Assembly (NCBI GenBank): GCA_973895155.1
Contig: OZ316891.1
Location: forward strand, 17,298,001-17,362,000
Direction: 5' to 3'
DNA length: 64,000 nt
Source: Marsupella aquatica
Lineage: Eukaryota; Marchantiophyta
Position numbers and translations under genes: made by a program. The notes below the pieces were generated by a model. That model did not search any database. It worked only from the letters and a program-made list of their open reading frames with translations, and was not told the origin of the DNA. Positions 25,201 through 35,995 of this stretch are shown here, one piece after another; position 1 is the first letter of the stretch, and every line of letters begins with the position of its first letter.

Positions 25201-26138
25201 TACAATGGAAAACAAAGCTAAACAAAATGCAAGAATCATCCAAGTGGGAAAGGAAGTTGGAAGGTGGAAGTAAAGTAAGCCAACTTAAGAGACAAGGAAG
25301 GGGGTAGACAAAGTCTGTTTGGTATGTTGGTGCGCAAGATAGTAGGCACTAAAGATGCAGGGCAAAAGGGCAATGAAAACAAAACACAAGAATTGTGGAA
25401 GTGGGAAAAGGAAACTGAAGTTGGATGTGTGACAACCAAAATTGAACAGGGAAGGAGGAGCTACACAGGTGGGAATGGAGCAAGACCTTGAGTGTGTGCA
25501 GAGAAGGTACTAGCCCAAATACCCATGCTTATCCCGGTGCTTGTGCACATGAAGGGTTCCTTGTATCCAGACTTTCCATGCCCATCTATACTCACAAGCA
25601 TGGTCTGAACATAAAAATTAAAAACATCCAGTAGTAGATGAATTATGGCTTATGGCTTCACTCCATGGAATAGGTCATGAGAGATAGACTCTGATCGCAA
25701 AATTATATTGTAGATAAGGCCAAGGGGAGGGTGATGAGGCCAATGCATGCACATAGACCAATGCAAACGTGGGTTAAGCACTCTGGGCAATAGGGAGAGG
25801 GGGCTAGCTGGTTGACATGAAGGGGTGAGCCACATGAAGAGGTGAGCAAGGCAAAGGCAGTGGTGTGGCACCAATCTGCCGTTGGCAGGGGAAGGTGTCC
25901 CAAAGGAACCCAAAGAAATACAGTCCAAGCATGCCAAAGGGCGAAAGTGCAAGCAAGGTGTAGCATGAGGGATGCCCCCTAGGTCCCCAATGCAAACTTC
26001 AGATGTGGGAAAGGGCTGGACATAATGGTAGTGGTGAGGATTTGTGATCAATAATAGATTGTGCATGACCGTGTAAACTTAATTAAGCCATTAATTTTGG
26101 GCTCAAATTGGGATTTTGTTTTAAAAACTAGAGGATGT
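22241..26138. other. AT-rich region between Copia-1 and the Gypsy element
   Basis: No recognised gene. Two adjacent minus-strand frames (24092-23859 and 23858-23613) could once have been one reading frame but show no known domain. The plus frame 23217-23660 overlaps them and is not credible by composition. 24.7-26.1 kb has loosely repeated GGCAAGG/CCAAGG phrases. Confidence 0.5.
24401..24606. repeat. Minisatellite of about 25-bp units
   Basis: Eight or so diverged units of the type ATAGTTGGTGGAACTACTATGC. Each contains a near-palindromic ACTATGCATAGT core, with A/G variation at the CpG-like position (GCATAG/GCGTAG). Confidence 0.9.
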
Positions 26139-26905
26139 TGTCGCGAGGACTTAAAGTTAGGGGCTCCTCGGGCAAACTACGCATTTTTGGCTGCAATTGG
26201 GACATGCAACAAGCACTTTTTGGAGCGAACTCTCACTCCTTAATTTTTTTTACTTTTCTCACAAAGGTTACAATGGGTGCCCTCGAGTAAGGTTGCCCGC
26301 AAGAGTCTGGTAGCTGGCCCTACGGCGGGCCGCTACCTCTAACTTGTTGAGCTAAACTCCTCGAGTGACTATCTACTCAAAAACTCTCCTCCTTAGCTCA
26401 CAAAACCAAAACTTGACTAGCTACTCCACTAGTCTAAAACAGCTCACACGAAACTTAGGCCTGGACCAACGAGGCTCCAAACTCGAGAAATCCTCGCCTG
26501 GATAAAAAAACTCCACACCTGGATCCAACACTCGCATAGAACTTCCAAAACCGCCGCACAACAGTCAAGTTCCGCAGAACGGAGCGGAACTCACAGAACA
26601 AAACTCAATGTCAGATCTCAATAGACAACCGCCAACCTCAATGAGCCGAGGCTCAAGTCTTAAGTAGCATCAGAAACCCAACCATCCAGCCTGAGCCAAT
26701 TGCCATTAGCGAGGCTCATCCAAACTCCAAGCCTGGTGACTCACCCAAACACCAAACCTGGTGACGATGAGTCACCTAATCATCAAACCTCAATCCATCC
26801 AACCAAGCAGCCCCTCCGAGTCAGCATGCACGCAACCCAACCGGGAGGCCTCGCCCATCATCCCCTATAAAAGCCATTCATGAGCCAAAATCTTTCGACA
26901 CGACA
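26139..26905 (-). repeat. Gypsy 3' LTR
   Basis: 767 bp; on the plus strand TGTCGCGAGGAC ... CACGACA. It is longer than its partner, mainly because of about 31 extra bp around 26760-26792 (a direct-repeat-rich stretch around CAAACCT), partly offset by an insertion in the other LTR. Confidence 0.95.
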
Positions 26906-26950
26906 TCCTCCCCCAGTAAACCTAAGTAGCCTCCGGTCTGCTCCAATCCA

Positions 26951-28297
26951 TCAGATTTCCTCTAAGTCTGAGTCCAAACTCAAGCCATGCGCTTGGACCA
27001 CTTCCTCCTCAAGAAACTCAAACCCAAAGCCTTCGGACTCGGCCTTAGGCACTCCACTTTCCAGAAACTCGAAGTCCAACTCATCCAAATCAGAACCAGT
27101 CAAGCCACTTTCAAAACTCAAGTCCAACGGATGCGCCTGGATCAGTGCCTCGTCTTTAAATTCACTCAAGTCGGAACTTGAGTCCATTTCCTTCTCGGTC
27201 CTCCTCTTGAAGATCTTCACCCTTTTCCCTGCGTAAGGTACTTGTTGAACTGTTCCATCCAACTCCCGAATAGTGTAGGTCGCATTCGCATGAACAACAA
27301 CCACCACATATGGACCTTGCCACCTCCGAGCAAACTTGTTTCGGCTCAAGTGTTGCTCGTCCAACTTACTTTCGTAAACCAGAACCCAATCCCCTTCCTT
27401 AACCAAGACAGGCCTCAACCGATGAGTCCTGTCGAACCTGCCCTTGTTCCTTAACCTCGCCATCTTCAATTGCTTCCAAGCCACCTCAATCTTTGCAGGT
27501 AACAAGTTGAAGTGTTTGATCCTTCAAACCAACAACTCCTCTCTCAAAACTTCATTTTTCCATCCAAATCAGTTGCCAACTGCAAACATCTTCCTCGAGT
27601 GGCATCATCGGCAAGTGCCCAGTAAGTAGCTCAGCCAGAACATATCCGGTCACTGAGCTACAAGTCATCTGATCCGCTAACAGAGCAAGTGGAAGGAGAC
27701 TCGACCACCTGCCCAAATCCCCATCACAAGCCTTAGCCAAAGTGCTCACAATCTGGATGTGCCCCCTTTCAGATTTCCCATTGCCTTCCGAATTGTAACT
27801 CGAAGTCAGCTTCAGTTTGATGCGGTATTGGTCGAAAAACTCTTGCGCTTCCTTGGAGTTGAGTTTCCCCCTATCAGCTCTGATCCTTGTAAAGCATCCA
27901 TGCCTTGCAATGATATCCTCAAGTATGAACTGGCAAACGGCAGTAGTAGTGTTTGAAACCAACGCTCTCCCTTCCACATAAGAAGACAAGTCTTCTCTCG
28001 CCAAAACCAAATATCTTGCCCCATTGCTCTCTCTCGGCATGTACACCACATCAACAGCCCATTGAAAGTGTAAAGCCACGGGGTAAGTCGGAACCAATCC
28101 ATCCCTATGCCGGATCCTCGAGTAAAACTGGCAAACCTTGCAAGTTTTGACATAGTCTCAAACGGCCAAGTATAAACCTGGTCACCAGTACAACTTTCGA
28201 ACCCTCTTGTAAGTCGAATGCACCCCTTTGTGCCCAGCCATGTCAGCATCATGGCACTCTTTGAGAATTTGATCTTTCTCATCCTTAGTATCCACAA
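26951..28297 (-). pseudogene. Gypsy integrase, broken
   Basis: Sense direction: HHCC zinc site (ECHDADMAGHKGVHSTYKR ... TCKVCQ), catalytic core with the first Asp in FQWAVDVVYMP, second Asp in RIRADRGKL and Glu in GNGKSERGH. The C-terminal SH3-like part is KEGDWVLVYESKLDE and ARRWQGPYVVV. An acidic, low-complexity tail follows. I do not see a convincing chromodomain. Stops and frame changes separate the zinc, core and C-terminal pieces. Confidence 0.9.
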
Positions 28298-28310
28298 CCC
28301 TCTGCAACAA

Positions 28311-28910
28311 CTAACTTGGGTCCTTATGCCTTCGCCACAAGTAGCCCTCCCTCAATAGGAACTTGTAAGATCTCTTTCGGATCTTGACGAACTCCTGGTA
28401 ACTCCACTCTGGTTGCTTCTCCAAAGTGCCAATGTAACGCCCGATATCCAGCAACTCTCCCAAGTAGAGTTCTTCCTTGAACTCTAGACTTCCAACACTT
28501 TCGGTTCCGGTCACCTCGCCAACTCTCGTTGCTACCTCATTTCCGAATCTCGCCCTTGACAGCATGTTGGCAACCGGATTATCCTTTCCCGCAATGTGAC
28601 TTAGCTCAGGGTTGAACATCCGAATGAAAGCAATCCACCTGAGGATCGCTATGTCAGGTGTGTCACAATTTGCAATCATCCCCAATAGCGATTGGTAATC
28701 AGTCTCAACCACCACCGACGCCCCAATCAAATAGTTCCTCTCCTGATGGAGTGCCACTTTGGCACCCCAAAGCTCCCTCTTAACTTGGGCATATCTCCTT
28801 TGCCTTTCCGTAAAAATTTTCGCCCCAAATCTGATCGCATACCTTTTCCCATTCTCATCATCTTGCCCAACAGCCCACCCGGCTGCGAACAGACTCGCAT
28901 CAACAATCAT
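28311..28910 (-). pseudogene. Gypsy RNase H
   Basis: Open stretch of about 200 codons, beginning near IVDASLFAAGWAVGQ (first catalytic Asp) and containing RYAQVKRELWGAK (Glu) and VETDYQSLLGM (Asp). The connection IAGKDNPVANMLSRA (normally HIxGxxNxxADxLSR) leads on to the integrase zinc site. It is cut off from RT and integrase by stop codons. Confidence 0.92.
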
Positions 28911-29019
28911 GATCAGTGGTCGCCCATTCTCATAGTCCGCAGCTCAGAGAACTGGTGGGCTCATGAGAGCGCTCTTAAGCTTGGCCATTGCTTCACTATG
29001 CTCGGGTAACCATCTCCAC

Positions 29020-30298
29020 TTAACCTTTTTCCTCAACAGCACATAGAGCGGGTTCGCCAGGTGCGAGAAGTGAGAGATCCAGATCTTGTAAAAGACACAA
29101 GCACCCAAAAACCTCCAAACTTCCGGGCACCAATTTGCAATCCTTCATCTCGCTAATGGCTCTCACCTTGTCCATGTTCGGCTTCCTTCCATAAGATCCG
29201 CACATTTGCCCAACGACTTTCACCTCTTTCATCCCGAATTCAGATTTCTCCCCGAAAGAGTGACTCCCACATCAATCAACTTCTCGAGAACCGCCTTAAC
29301 ATCAGCAATGTGATCCCATACAAACTGCCGGATCCCATCACTCCTCAAGGTCTCATCCTTCCCTTCAGCCAAGCACCCCTTAATCGGGACATCATCAATG
29401 AACGGTCTCGCTTTTTCCGGAATGAACGGCTCCAAGATTTTACTCATCGCATTTTGCATGTGCGCTACTGAGTTCGTCGCCCCTTGAGGAAGAGTCGAGG
29501 GAAGAGTGCACATCCTCAAGAGGCCCAATGGGGTCCTCATAGTCGTAATGTCTCGGCTCTCTTGCGTCAACTAGAACTGGTCATAACCCAAAAACAAATC
29601 ACCCATGGAATAGATCGCCCTCCCAGCGAATTCCTCCGCAAACTCATCCACGAGTGGCCCAACTCCCACATTCCTGATGGTCACCTTGTTCGGAGGTTGC
29701 ATATCCTGAATGAACCTCAAGCTTCCATTTTTCTTTCTCACTGTAAACCATCTGTTTGAGTAGGGAGCATCAGACCTTTCAAGAATCCTAGCACTTAGCT
29801 TCTCCTTAAGTAGTTCCGCAAGCTATGGAGCCAAAGCCCGCGGAACCAAATCGGTTTCAGATCCCACGGAACATGAGGGACAGTAAAGATGACCATCGGT
29901 GTCACCTTACTCGGATCCGCACAACCAATCTCCTCAATCAAAAACAAGAATGCCTTGCGATGCTCCATCATCATCTTTCGAAATGCCACTTGCTCCACCT
30001 CCATAAGTAATCCATCTGAACCAATCTTAAGCTTCGCCAAACTCTCTTGAGTAAACTTATGCCCTATCTGATCAGTTGGCCTCAGCCTTGGTTCCAATCT
30101 CACTCGATCCATAACCTCCATCGCATCATCCGGCAAAGGTATTGCCGCCGACCTCACCTTCTTGTCGACCATCTTGTATTTGGTACTCGAGTATACAAGC
30201 ACGGCCATAGACGAGTACTGCCTTTCCAATTCCTTCTCCAGCTTGTCCCTTCCCAAGTTAATTAGACTCCGCACATTCGAGTGGCTCATCCTCTCCAT
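29020..30298 (-). pseudogene. Gypsy reverse transcriptase, broken
   Basis: Fragments in order: an N-terminal linker (DAMEVMDRVRLEPRLR, IFTVPHVPWDLKPIW), the RT fingers (APYSNRWFTVRKKNGSLRF, PPNKVTIRN), the palm strand and the active-site box FIDDVPIKG at about 29390. The FIDD box replaces the commoner YVDD/FIDDIL. The RT lies in at least three open pieces separated by stops. Confidence 0.88.
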
Positions 30299-30613
30299 TA
30301 TCCGTCATGTTTTCCCCTTCACAAGGAGCTAAGGAACGAGCACTCCGCCGATCCACTATTTTCAACGAAGTGCCAAGTCATTTTTTGGACCTGGACCAGA
30401 GTCGGCACTCTCAGTCCTCAACCCTTTCCTATTCCTCTTGTTTCTAGGTAAAACAGCCGGAAATTGAACCACCTCTTTCCCATCTTTGCTCCAAACCTTC
30501 ACCATAAAGGTAGTATCGTCCAGAACCTTCGTCTCCATCCTTCATTCAGTGATGAACGGCATGCCCAGTATCACCATAAATGACAAGTGCTCATGAACAA
30601 AAATGTTACAAGC

Positions 30614-31066
30614 CTACTTGACATTCCCAAACTTCACCATCACATTCGGACATCCGCCCCAAAGATAGTCCTTCATCGAACTCACCGAGTTCACACTCCA
30701 AAGCAACTCATTATCCACCGACCAATTCCCCTTTTGAAACACCTTTGGATCCATCAAGTTGATCTCCGAGCTAGTATCAATGAGCGCCCGCAACTTGCCT
30801 TCCATTCCTTCCAACTGGCACTCGCTCTCCGGACTTGCTTGAGCCCAGTATCCATCTCGGTAAGCATAACCGTTTCCTTTCATTGAGCCTCGATTTTGCG
30901 GTAATGCCTTCTCGCTCTTTCCCTTCAATCGGGTCCCTGTTTGCCACAGACTCAGCTTCGCTTCCGGTTCCCATGAGCTCCTCATCCGCATCGAAGAACT
31001 CATCGTCCAAGTCCATGAGCTCCTCTTCCGCATCAAAGAACTCATCGTCCATGAGCTCCCCTCCAA
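30614..31066 (-). pseudogene. Gypsy retropepsin-like protease
   Basis: Contains ALIDTSSEINLM, a retropepsin flap-strand motif (normally LIDTGSEI), so the active-site Gly appears mutated to Ser. Embedded in Ser/Asp/Glu-rich repeats (EELMDLDDEFFDADEELMG). Confidence 0.75.
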
Positions 31067-31334
31067 GGGACTTTATCCTCTTTGGCATCCCCAAGCCTGA
31101 CTCTTCGGGACCAGCAAACTTGCTTCCTGAACCCATGGACACCCCAGCAGTGTAAGTTTGAAAACTCCCTATTTTCGTCCCGCCAGCCTCCCCCATCAAC
31201 GTGTGAGGGGCCCTCTTTGTAAATCCGTTTCCTCTTGGATCTGTCCAAGATCGCCTCCTGGATCTCCCGCCTCATGCTGCCAAAGAACTCGGTATTGGTA
31301 AACCCTTGAGCCTGTTGGCTCCAGAACTTCTCAA

Positions 31335-32807
31335 CTACAACCTCCGGGTACATAGCCTAGTCAACATCTTGCCAAGCACCCAGCCCGGATCCTTCTTGAT
31401 CGGTTTCCCTTTCTCTAGTTCTTTCTCGCTCATTTCCTCTTCTTTGAACCTAACCCTTCTTTCCTTGTCTCGAGTATCCCGCATTTCTCGTTCCCCTGAT
31501 TGAGACGGAGTGTCATCCTCGTCGGTTTTCTTCTTTTTTGACTCGACCGAGGCATCCCAACTAGCCCCAACCTCAATCGTTATCGCATTGATCAGCACCG
31601 GGTCACTCCATCCGGATCTCTCTCGCACCAGATCCGCCAAGCGCTTGTAAAACTTGTTTGTTTCCGTCACGGGGCCATCCAACTCCACATTGTAAACATT
31701 CGCTTCCAGGTGCGAAGAGGACGCCTCTTCGACTCGCTTCCCAGCTCGCTTCTCAGCCAAAGCCTTTATGCCTCCCTTGTTGGAGTTGAATGGAATCGGC
31801 TCCTCAGTATCGGCAAACAATATCTTTTTCTGACGAACTTCACCGATGAACTTGATCAGCCCTTTATCCGTAGCTTCCCTCAGGTCTAGGCACTCCCGTT
31901 TGTCATGCTCTTTGCTGTCGCACCACATGCATGGCCAACTCTGCAACTCTCGCTTCCGCTCTGGAGCACTCGCAACCCTAGGTTTCAAATTCTCGACCGC
32001 ATGTGCCGCCAAGATCTTCAAGTTCTGCATCATTTCCGCGAGATCATTCACTGATGGTTTGATCTCATCCTTTGCTGGTTCTCGATTCCCTTTCCTCAAT
32101 GTCGGTTCCGACAGCCTTAGGTCGAGAGTGGTAGCCTCCTTGTCCAGCTCTCGCCGCCGGTGTCAATTGCTCACTTTCGACACCACTTTCTCAACTTGGT
32201 TCCAATCGTTAGACAAGGTAACTCTCGAAGGTTCCAGCAGCTCCATCGCGTTCTCAAGCTCCTCTCGAAGGTCCTCATCGGCTGCCCTCAAGAAGAGCGT
32301 CGAGCGCTGCAACTCAATGATCCCCACATCCCGCTTCAATAACTGAGACACCCTTCTCTTGAACTCCCTTAGGAGCTCTTGCGGCCCCTTCAGCTTCTTG
32401 TTCCTGTCATTCACCCAATCCAAGAAGGTAGTCTGTGTGACCCGATCAACATCCTCCGCTTGGAACTCCTCTTTCATCTTCTGGTCGAAGTCATCCCAGC
32501 CCTCAGTAGACTCAACGATGGTCCGCACCGTCGAACTCAACTCCTTCTCAACCAGCACCATGAACTCTTTCACCGCCGTCCCTTCGTCCAACTTGTAGAC
32601 AGCTGCTTCTGTCAAGTAAGACTTAAGGTAGCTTGTCACATTTCTCCCATCGAACTGCCCATTCTCCTTCAGAACCTCTTGGAGACACTGAGTAGTTCTA
32701 TTCGCTTCCCTGTTCGCCCTTTCTGCCTCAAGCTCTTCCTTCCTTATGGTTCTCATCATCGACATGACGATGCTCGAGATCCGATCGACTTCGTCATAGT
32801 CACCCAT
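31335..32807 (-). pseudogene. Gypsy gag with CCHC zinc knuckle, broken
   Basis: Sense ATG at 32807 (MGDYDEVDRISS). It is helical and charged, with a retrotransposon-gag-like segment (GWDDFDQKMKEEFQ, TFLDWVNDRNKKL). After a frame break, 32099-31335 carries the zinc knuckle C-MWC-DSKEH-DKREC (C-x2-C-x4-H-x4-C). Confidence 0.85.
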
Positions 32808-32825
32808 CTCATCCAATCGCCCCAA

Positions 32826-32848
32826 GGACTCCCCAGTATGGTCGCCAA
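32826..32848 (-). other. Gypsy primer-binding site
   Basis: Element-sense TTGGCGACCATACTGGGGA directly follows the 5' LTR. It resembles the TGGCGCC...GGGGA-type sites of plant Gypsy elements. Confidence 0.8.
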
Positions 32849-33591
32849 TGTCGCGAGGACTTAAAGTTAGGGGCTCCTCGGGAAAATTGCGCGTTTCTAG
32901 CTGCGATTGGGACAGGCGACAAGCACTTTTTGGAGCGAACTCTCACTCCTTAATTTTTTTAACTTTTCTCACAAAGGTTACAATGGGTGCCCTTGAGTAA
33001 GGTTGCCCGCAAGAGTCTAGTAGCTGGCCCTACAGCGGGCCGCTACCTCTAACTTGTCGAGCTAAACTCCTTGAGTGACTATCTACTCAAAATCTAACGG
33101 AAAAACTCTCCTCCTTAGCTCACAAAACCAAAACTTGACTAGCTACTCCACTAGTCTAAACAACTCACACGAAACTCGAGCCTGGACCAACGAGGCTCCA
33201 AACTCGAGAAATCCCCGCCTGGATAAAAAACTCCATACCTGGATCCAACACTCGCACAGAACTTCCAAAACCGCTGCACAACACTCGAGTTCCGCAGAAC
33301 GGAGCGAAACTCGCAGAACGAAACTCAACAGATCTCAATAGACAACCGCCAACCTCAATGAGCCGAGGCTCAAGTCTTAAGTAGCATCGGAAACCCAACC
33401 ATCTAGCCTGAGCCAGCTGCCATCAGCGAGGCTCATCCAAACTCCAAGCCTGGTGACTCACCCAAACACCAAACCTCAATCCATCCAACCAAGCAGCCCC
33501 TCCGAGTCAGCATGCACGCAACCCAACCGGGAGGCCTCGCCCATCATCCCCTATAAAAGCCATTCCTGAGCCGAAATCTTTCGGCACGACA
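32849..33591 (-). repeat. Gypsy 5' LTR
   Basis: 743 bp, ends TGTCG/CGACA. Full-length match to 26139-26905 apart from indels and scattered substitutions, largely transitions. Confidence 0.95.
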
Positions 33592-34402
33592 ACGTTCTCC
33601 ATAGTTAGGGCAACTTTACAGGTTCCATGGGAGACCCAAGGTCTAACTGTACTCTTGATAGCCATGGCATTAATTGTTTTTATCCCAATCCCCAATCTAT
33701 CTCTTTAGGGACGCCCATGGTCTATCCAAAATCCCAGGAAGCACTTGGAGCCACATCAACACTAGGCCACAAACAAGAATGATTAGTTATGCCAAAAACA
33801 CCAAACAAGACTATTTGTGTTGAAACAAGTCAAAGAAAAACAGTTAAACCTTGTAACCTGTAAAAACAATTGAACTAAAACTAGCATTTCAAATAAATAA
33901 AGAAAGGGGTGAAAAGGGGGTAAAAGAAAATTATTTTTGGATGGGATGTGATTGATATATCAGTGTTTTCCAATAAATTGTATAAGTTCTCTATTTACTT
34001 AGCAATTTTTGGAATAACCATGGGTGGAAAGAAATTCTTCAACTAGTGTAACATTAAGGTAACATAAGAAATAATTAGGTTACTATGGAAAAAGGAACAC
34101 CAAGGGAATATCACAAAACTTTTCACTAATATGGATAAAGAAATATCAAAGGAATGTAACTAAGAAACACTTTGACTTCAATAATATTTTGCATGGACTC
34201 TATGGACAAAGGTACCAAGAAAACTTTGTGCATGCAATTAGTCCATGAATAATCTACTCATTTTTTCTTCTCATCTTCAAACCTATTCCAATATGGTGAG
34301 TGTTCTAACTTAGTTGTTGAATAACATCAAACTTACATAACCAAAGTGTACTCCAACTAATAATCATGAATGTACTTTGGAATTACACTTCCATGAAAAT
34401 GT
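33592..34402. other. AT-rich spacer, nothing recognised
   Basis: No gene, repeat family or RNA recognised between the Gypsy element and the tandem duplication at 34403. Confidence 0.6.
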
Positions 34403-34494
34403 GAGCCCTTGAGAGATGGAGGCCAATCTGTGGAGAACAGGATTGTCTGAGCCCTTGAGAAATGGAAGCCAATCTGTGGCGAACAGGATTGTCT
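34403..34494 (+). repeat. 46-bp tandem duplication
   Basis: Two adjacent copies (34403-34448, 34449-34494) from GAGCCCTTGAGA to CAGGATTGTCT, differing at a few bases. They lie within a short open frame of unknown meaning just upstream of the PPR pseudogene. Confidence 0.9.
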
Positions 34495-34959
34495 CCCGCT
34501 GGGACAGCTCTATACAACACTCTGAATCAGCGAAACTGGAGAGACTAGAAACGCTTCCGGGTGCTGATCACGAAGAGCTATCTCCTATTCATGACGATGA
34601 AGGCTTTGGGAAAGGACATTCTGACATGCTACGTGCGGTGTGGTTCCGCAGATCAAAGATGTAGAAAGCTACTATGGAGTGCAGGCTGTGAGAGATACCC
34701 CCCCTTTTTATGCCCTGCCAGCAGCTTCTGCTAGAGGCTGATGGGAAGAATTCGAAGAGCTTGCGAGAGAAATGCAGGAAATGAGAAATTTAGCTTGATG
34801 AAGTTTTGTGCTCTTCTTAGCTTCACGTATACGGATATGCGGGAAAACCGCAAATTCCTTAACAAAAATTAGAGGTGGCCCACTCACCTCGTTGGCAGTG
34901 TTGGTAATATCAGCTTAAGAAAGTCCTTGTCTACACCAAGTGCAACGTGCTAGATGTAA

Positions 34960-35432
34960 CAGAGACGGCACCGCTGGAGCTGTGCAGCTAGAGATGGATG
35001 TCTGTCGTTATTATTACAGTCAACTCAACAGGGAACGAATGGACAATGCTGTAAGCTGCTAGAAATAGTCCAGTGGAATGGGATTTCTCCGGGTGTGATG
35101 CCCTACAATGTTGTTCTAAATTTATGGTAGAGAAGCAATGTACAGGAAACCAAAAATCTTAGGCAGTGCGGCAGGAGCCGGATGGGATCACCTTGAATCT
35201 TCGAATTCTTGCTTACACCAAGCATGGATTTCTAGAAATGATGAATGCTGGGGTTCAGCACAGCATAGTTACTTACAATACTTTAAGTCGGTAGTTAACT
35301 ATATGTACAGAGATGCCATGAATGGGCGTCTCAAGCACATGAGTTACGGTTTTAAACCTGACAAGCTGACCTAGAGAGGAATGTTGAATGCGTACTGCAA
35401 AACGGCAGAATTAGTCAGGCAAACCATATGAG
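34960..35432 (+). pseudogene. P-class PPR gene relic
   Basis: Broken PPR repeats on the plus strand, spread over different frames: NGISPGVMPYNVVLNLW (about 35080-35130), EPDGITLNLRILAYTKHG and MMNAGVQHSIVTYNTL (about 35175-35290), and GFKPDKLT-stop-RGMLNAYCKTAEL (about 35350-35425). VTYN and KPD spacing identify P-type pentatricopeptide repeats. Stops and frameshifts throughout mean it is not translated. It is unrelated in detail to the intact PPR-DYW gene at 44-47 kb, which is PLS-class. Confidence 0.8.
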
Positions 35433-35995
35433 TCATTGAATCAAGAACGTGGATCCAACATTGTACTAGTATTCTTTCCATAAGCCCGCCTCCAGGGTTG
35501 TGGTACGGGGCTGAAATGTGGTAGCAGACATAAATTGTGAACGTGTAAGTTCCTGTGCTGGATTCATGTACATTCTTCCAATCGTACATGTGAAGCGAAC
35601 CTTGTCCTATAAACGATTGACGTAAATGTCCTCGAAAGTATGATTCTTGACGGTGATGGAACCTGACTATAACTTTGTTATTCGTCTTTATACAAAACGG
35701 CATTACTTTGTGCTCATCCTGGATGTATCTATTATATATTACCATCAGATATGTTCTGCATAAGCTACCGACTCGATCCAACCGATTCCAATGAGTAGTA
35801 CCCACCTAACCGGGAAACCAATCCATTGTATACTGAGAATATGGAGAATCTCGCACCTCTTCCCGAAAGCATCGCTCGTACATTGCAATTCGTGGATTGA
35901 TGCAAAGACACCTAGTAAGCACGGTTTCTACACTAATCGGAGTTGTATGGTACATGCTGGTTATTGACATACGTCATCTTCGTATCTAAGAAATC
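35433..35995. other. Spacer, likely 3' flank of the hydrolase gene
   Basis: No gene recognised; a minus-strand frame at 35371-35805 has no domain and overlaps the pseudogene end. Confidence 0.5.

Larger units (their letters stand above)
26139..33591 (-). mobile_element. Ty3/Gypsy LTR retrotransposon, complete but decayed
   Basis: 7.45-kb element on the minus strand: LTRs at 26139-26905 and 32849-33591, primer-binding site, gag with zinc knuckle, protease, RT, RNase H, integrase and a polypurine tract (sense CTGGGGGAGGA ahead of the 3' LTR). The order RT-RH-INT makes it Gypsy rather than Copia. Reading frames are broken many times. The flanks ATGT (left) and ACGT (right) may be a 4-bp duplication with one C-to-T change, but a clean 5-bp duplication is absent. 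Confidence 0.95.

Noticed and set aside
33551-33558. TATAAAAG in the Gypsy LTR as its promoter
   Set aside because: It lies on the strand opposite to the coding direction and at the outer U3 end, so it is not a plausible start for the genomic RNA.
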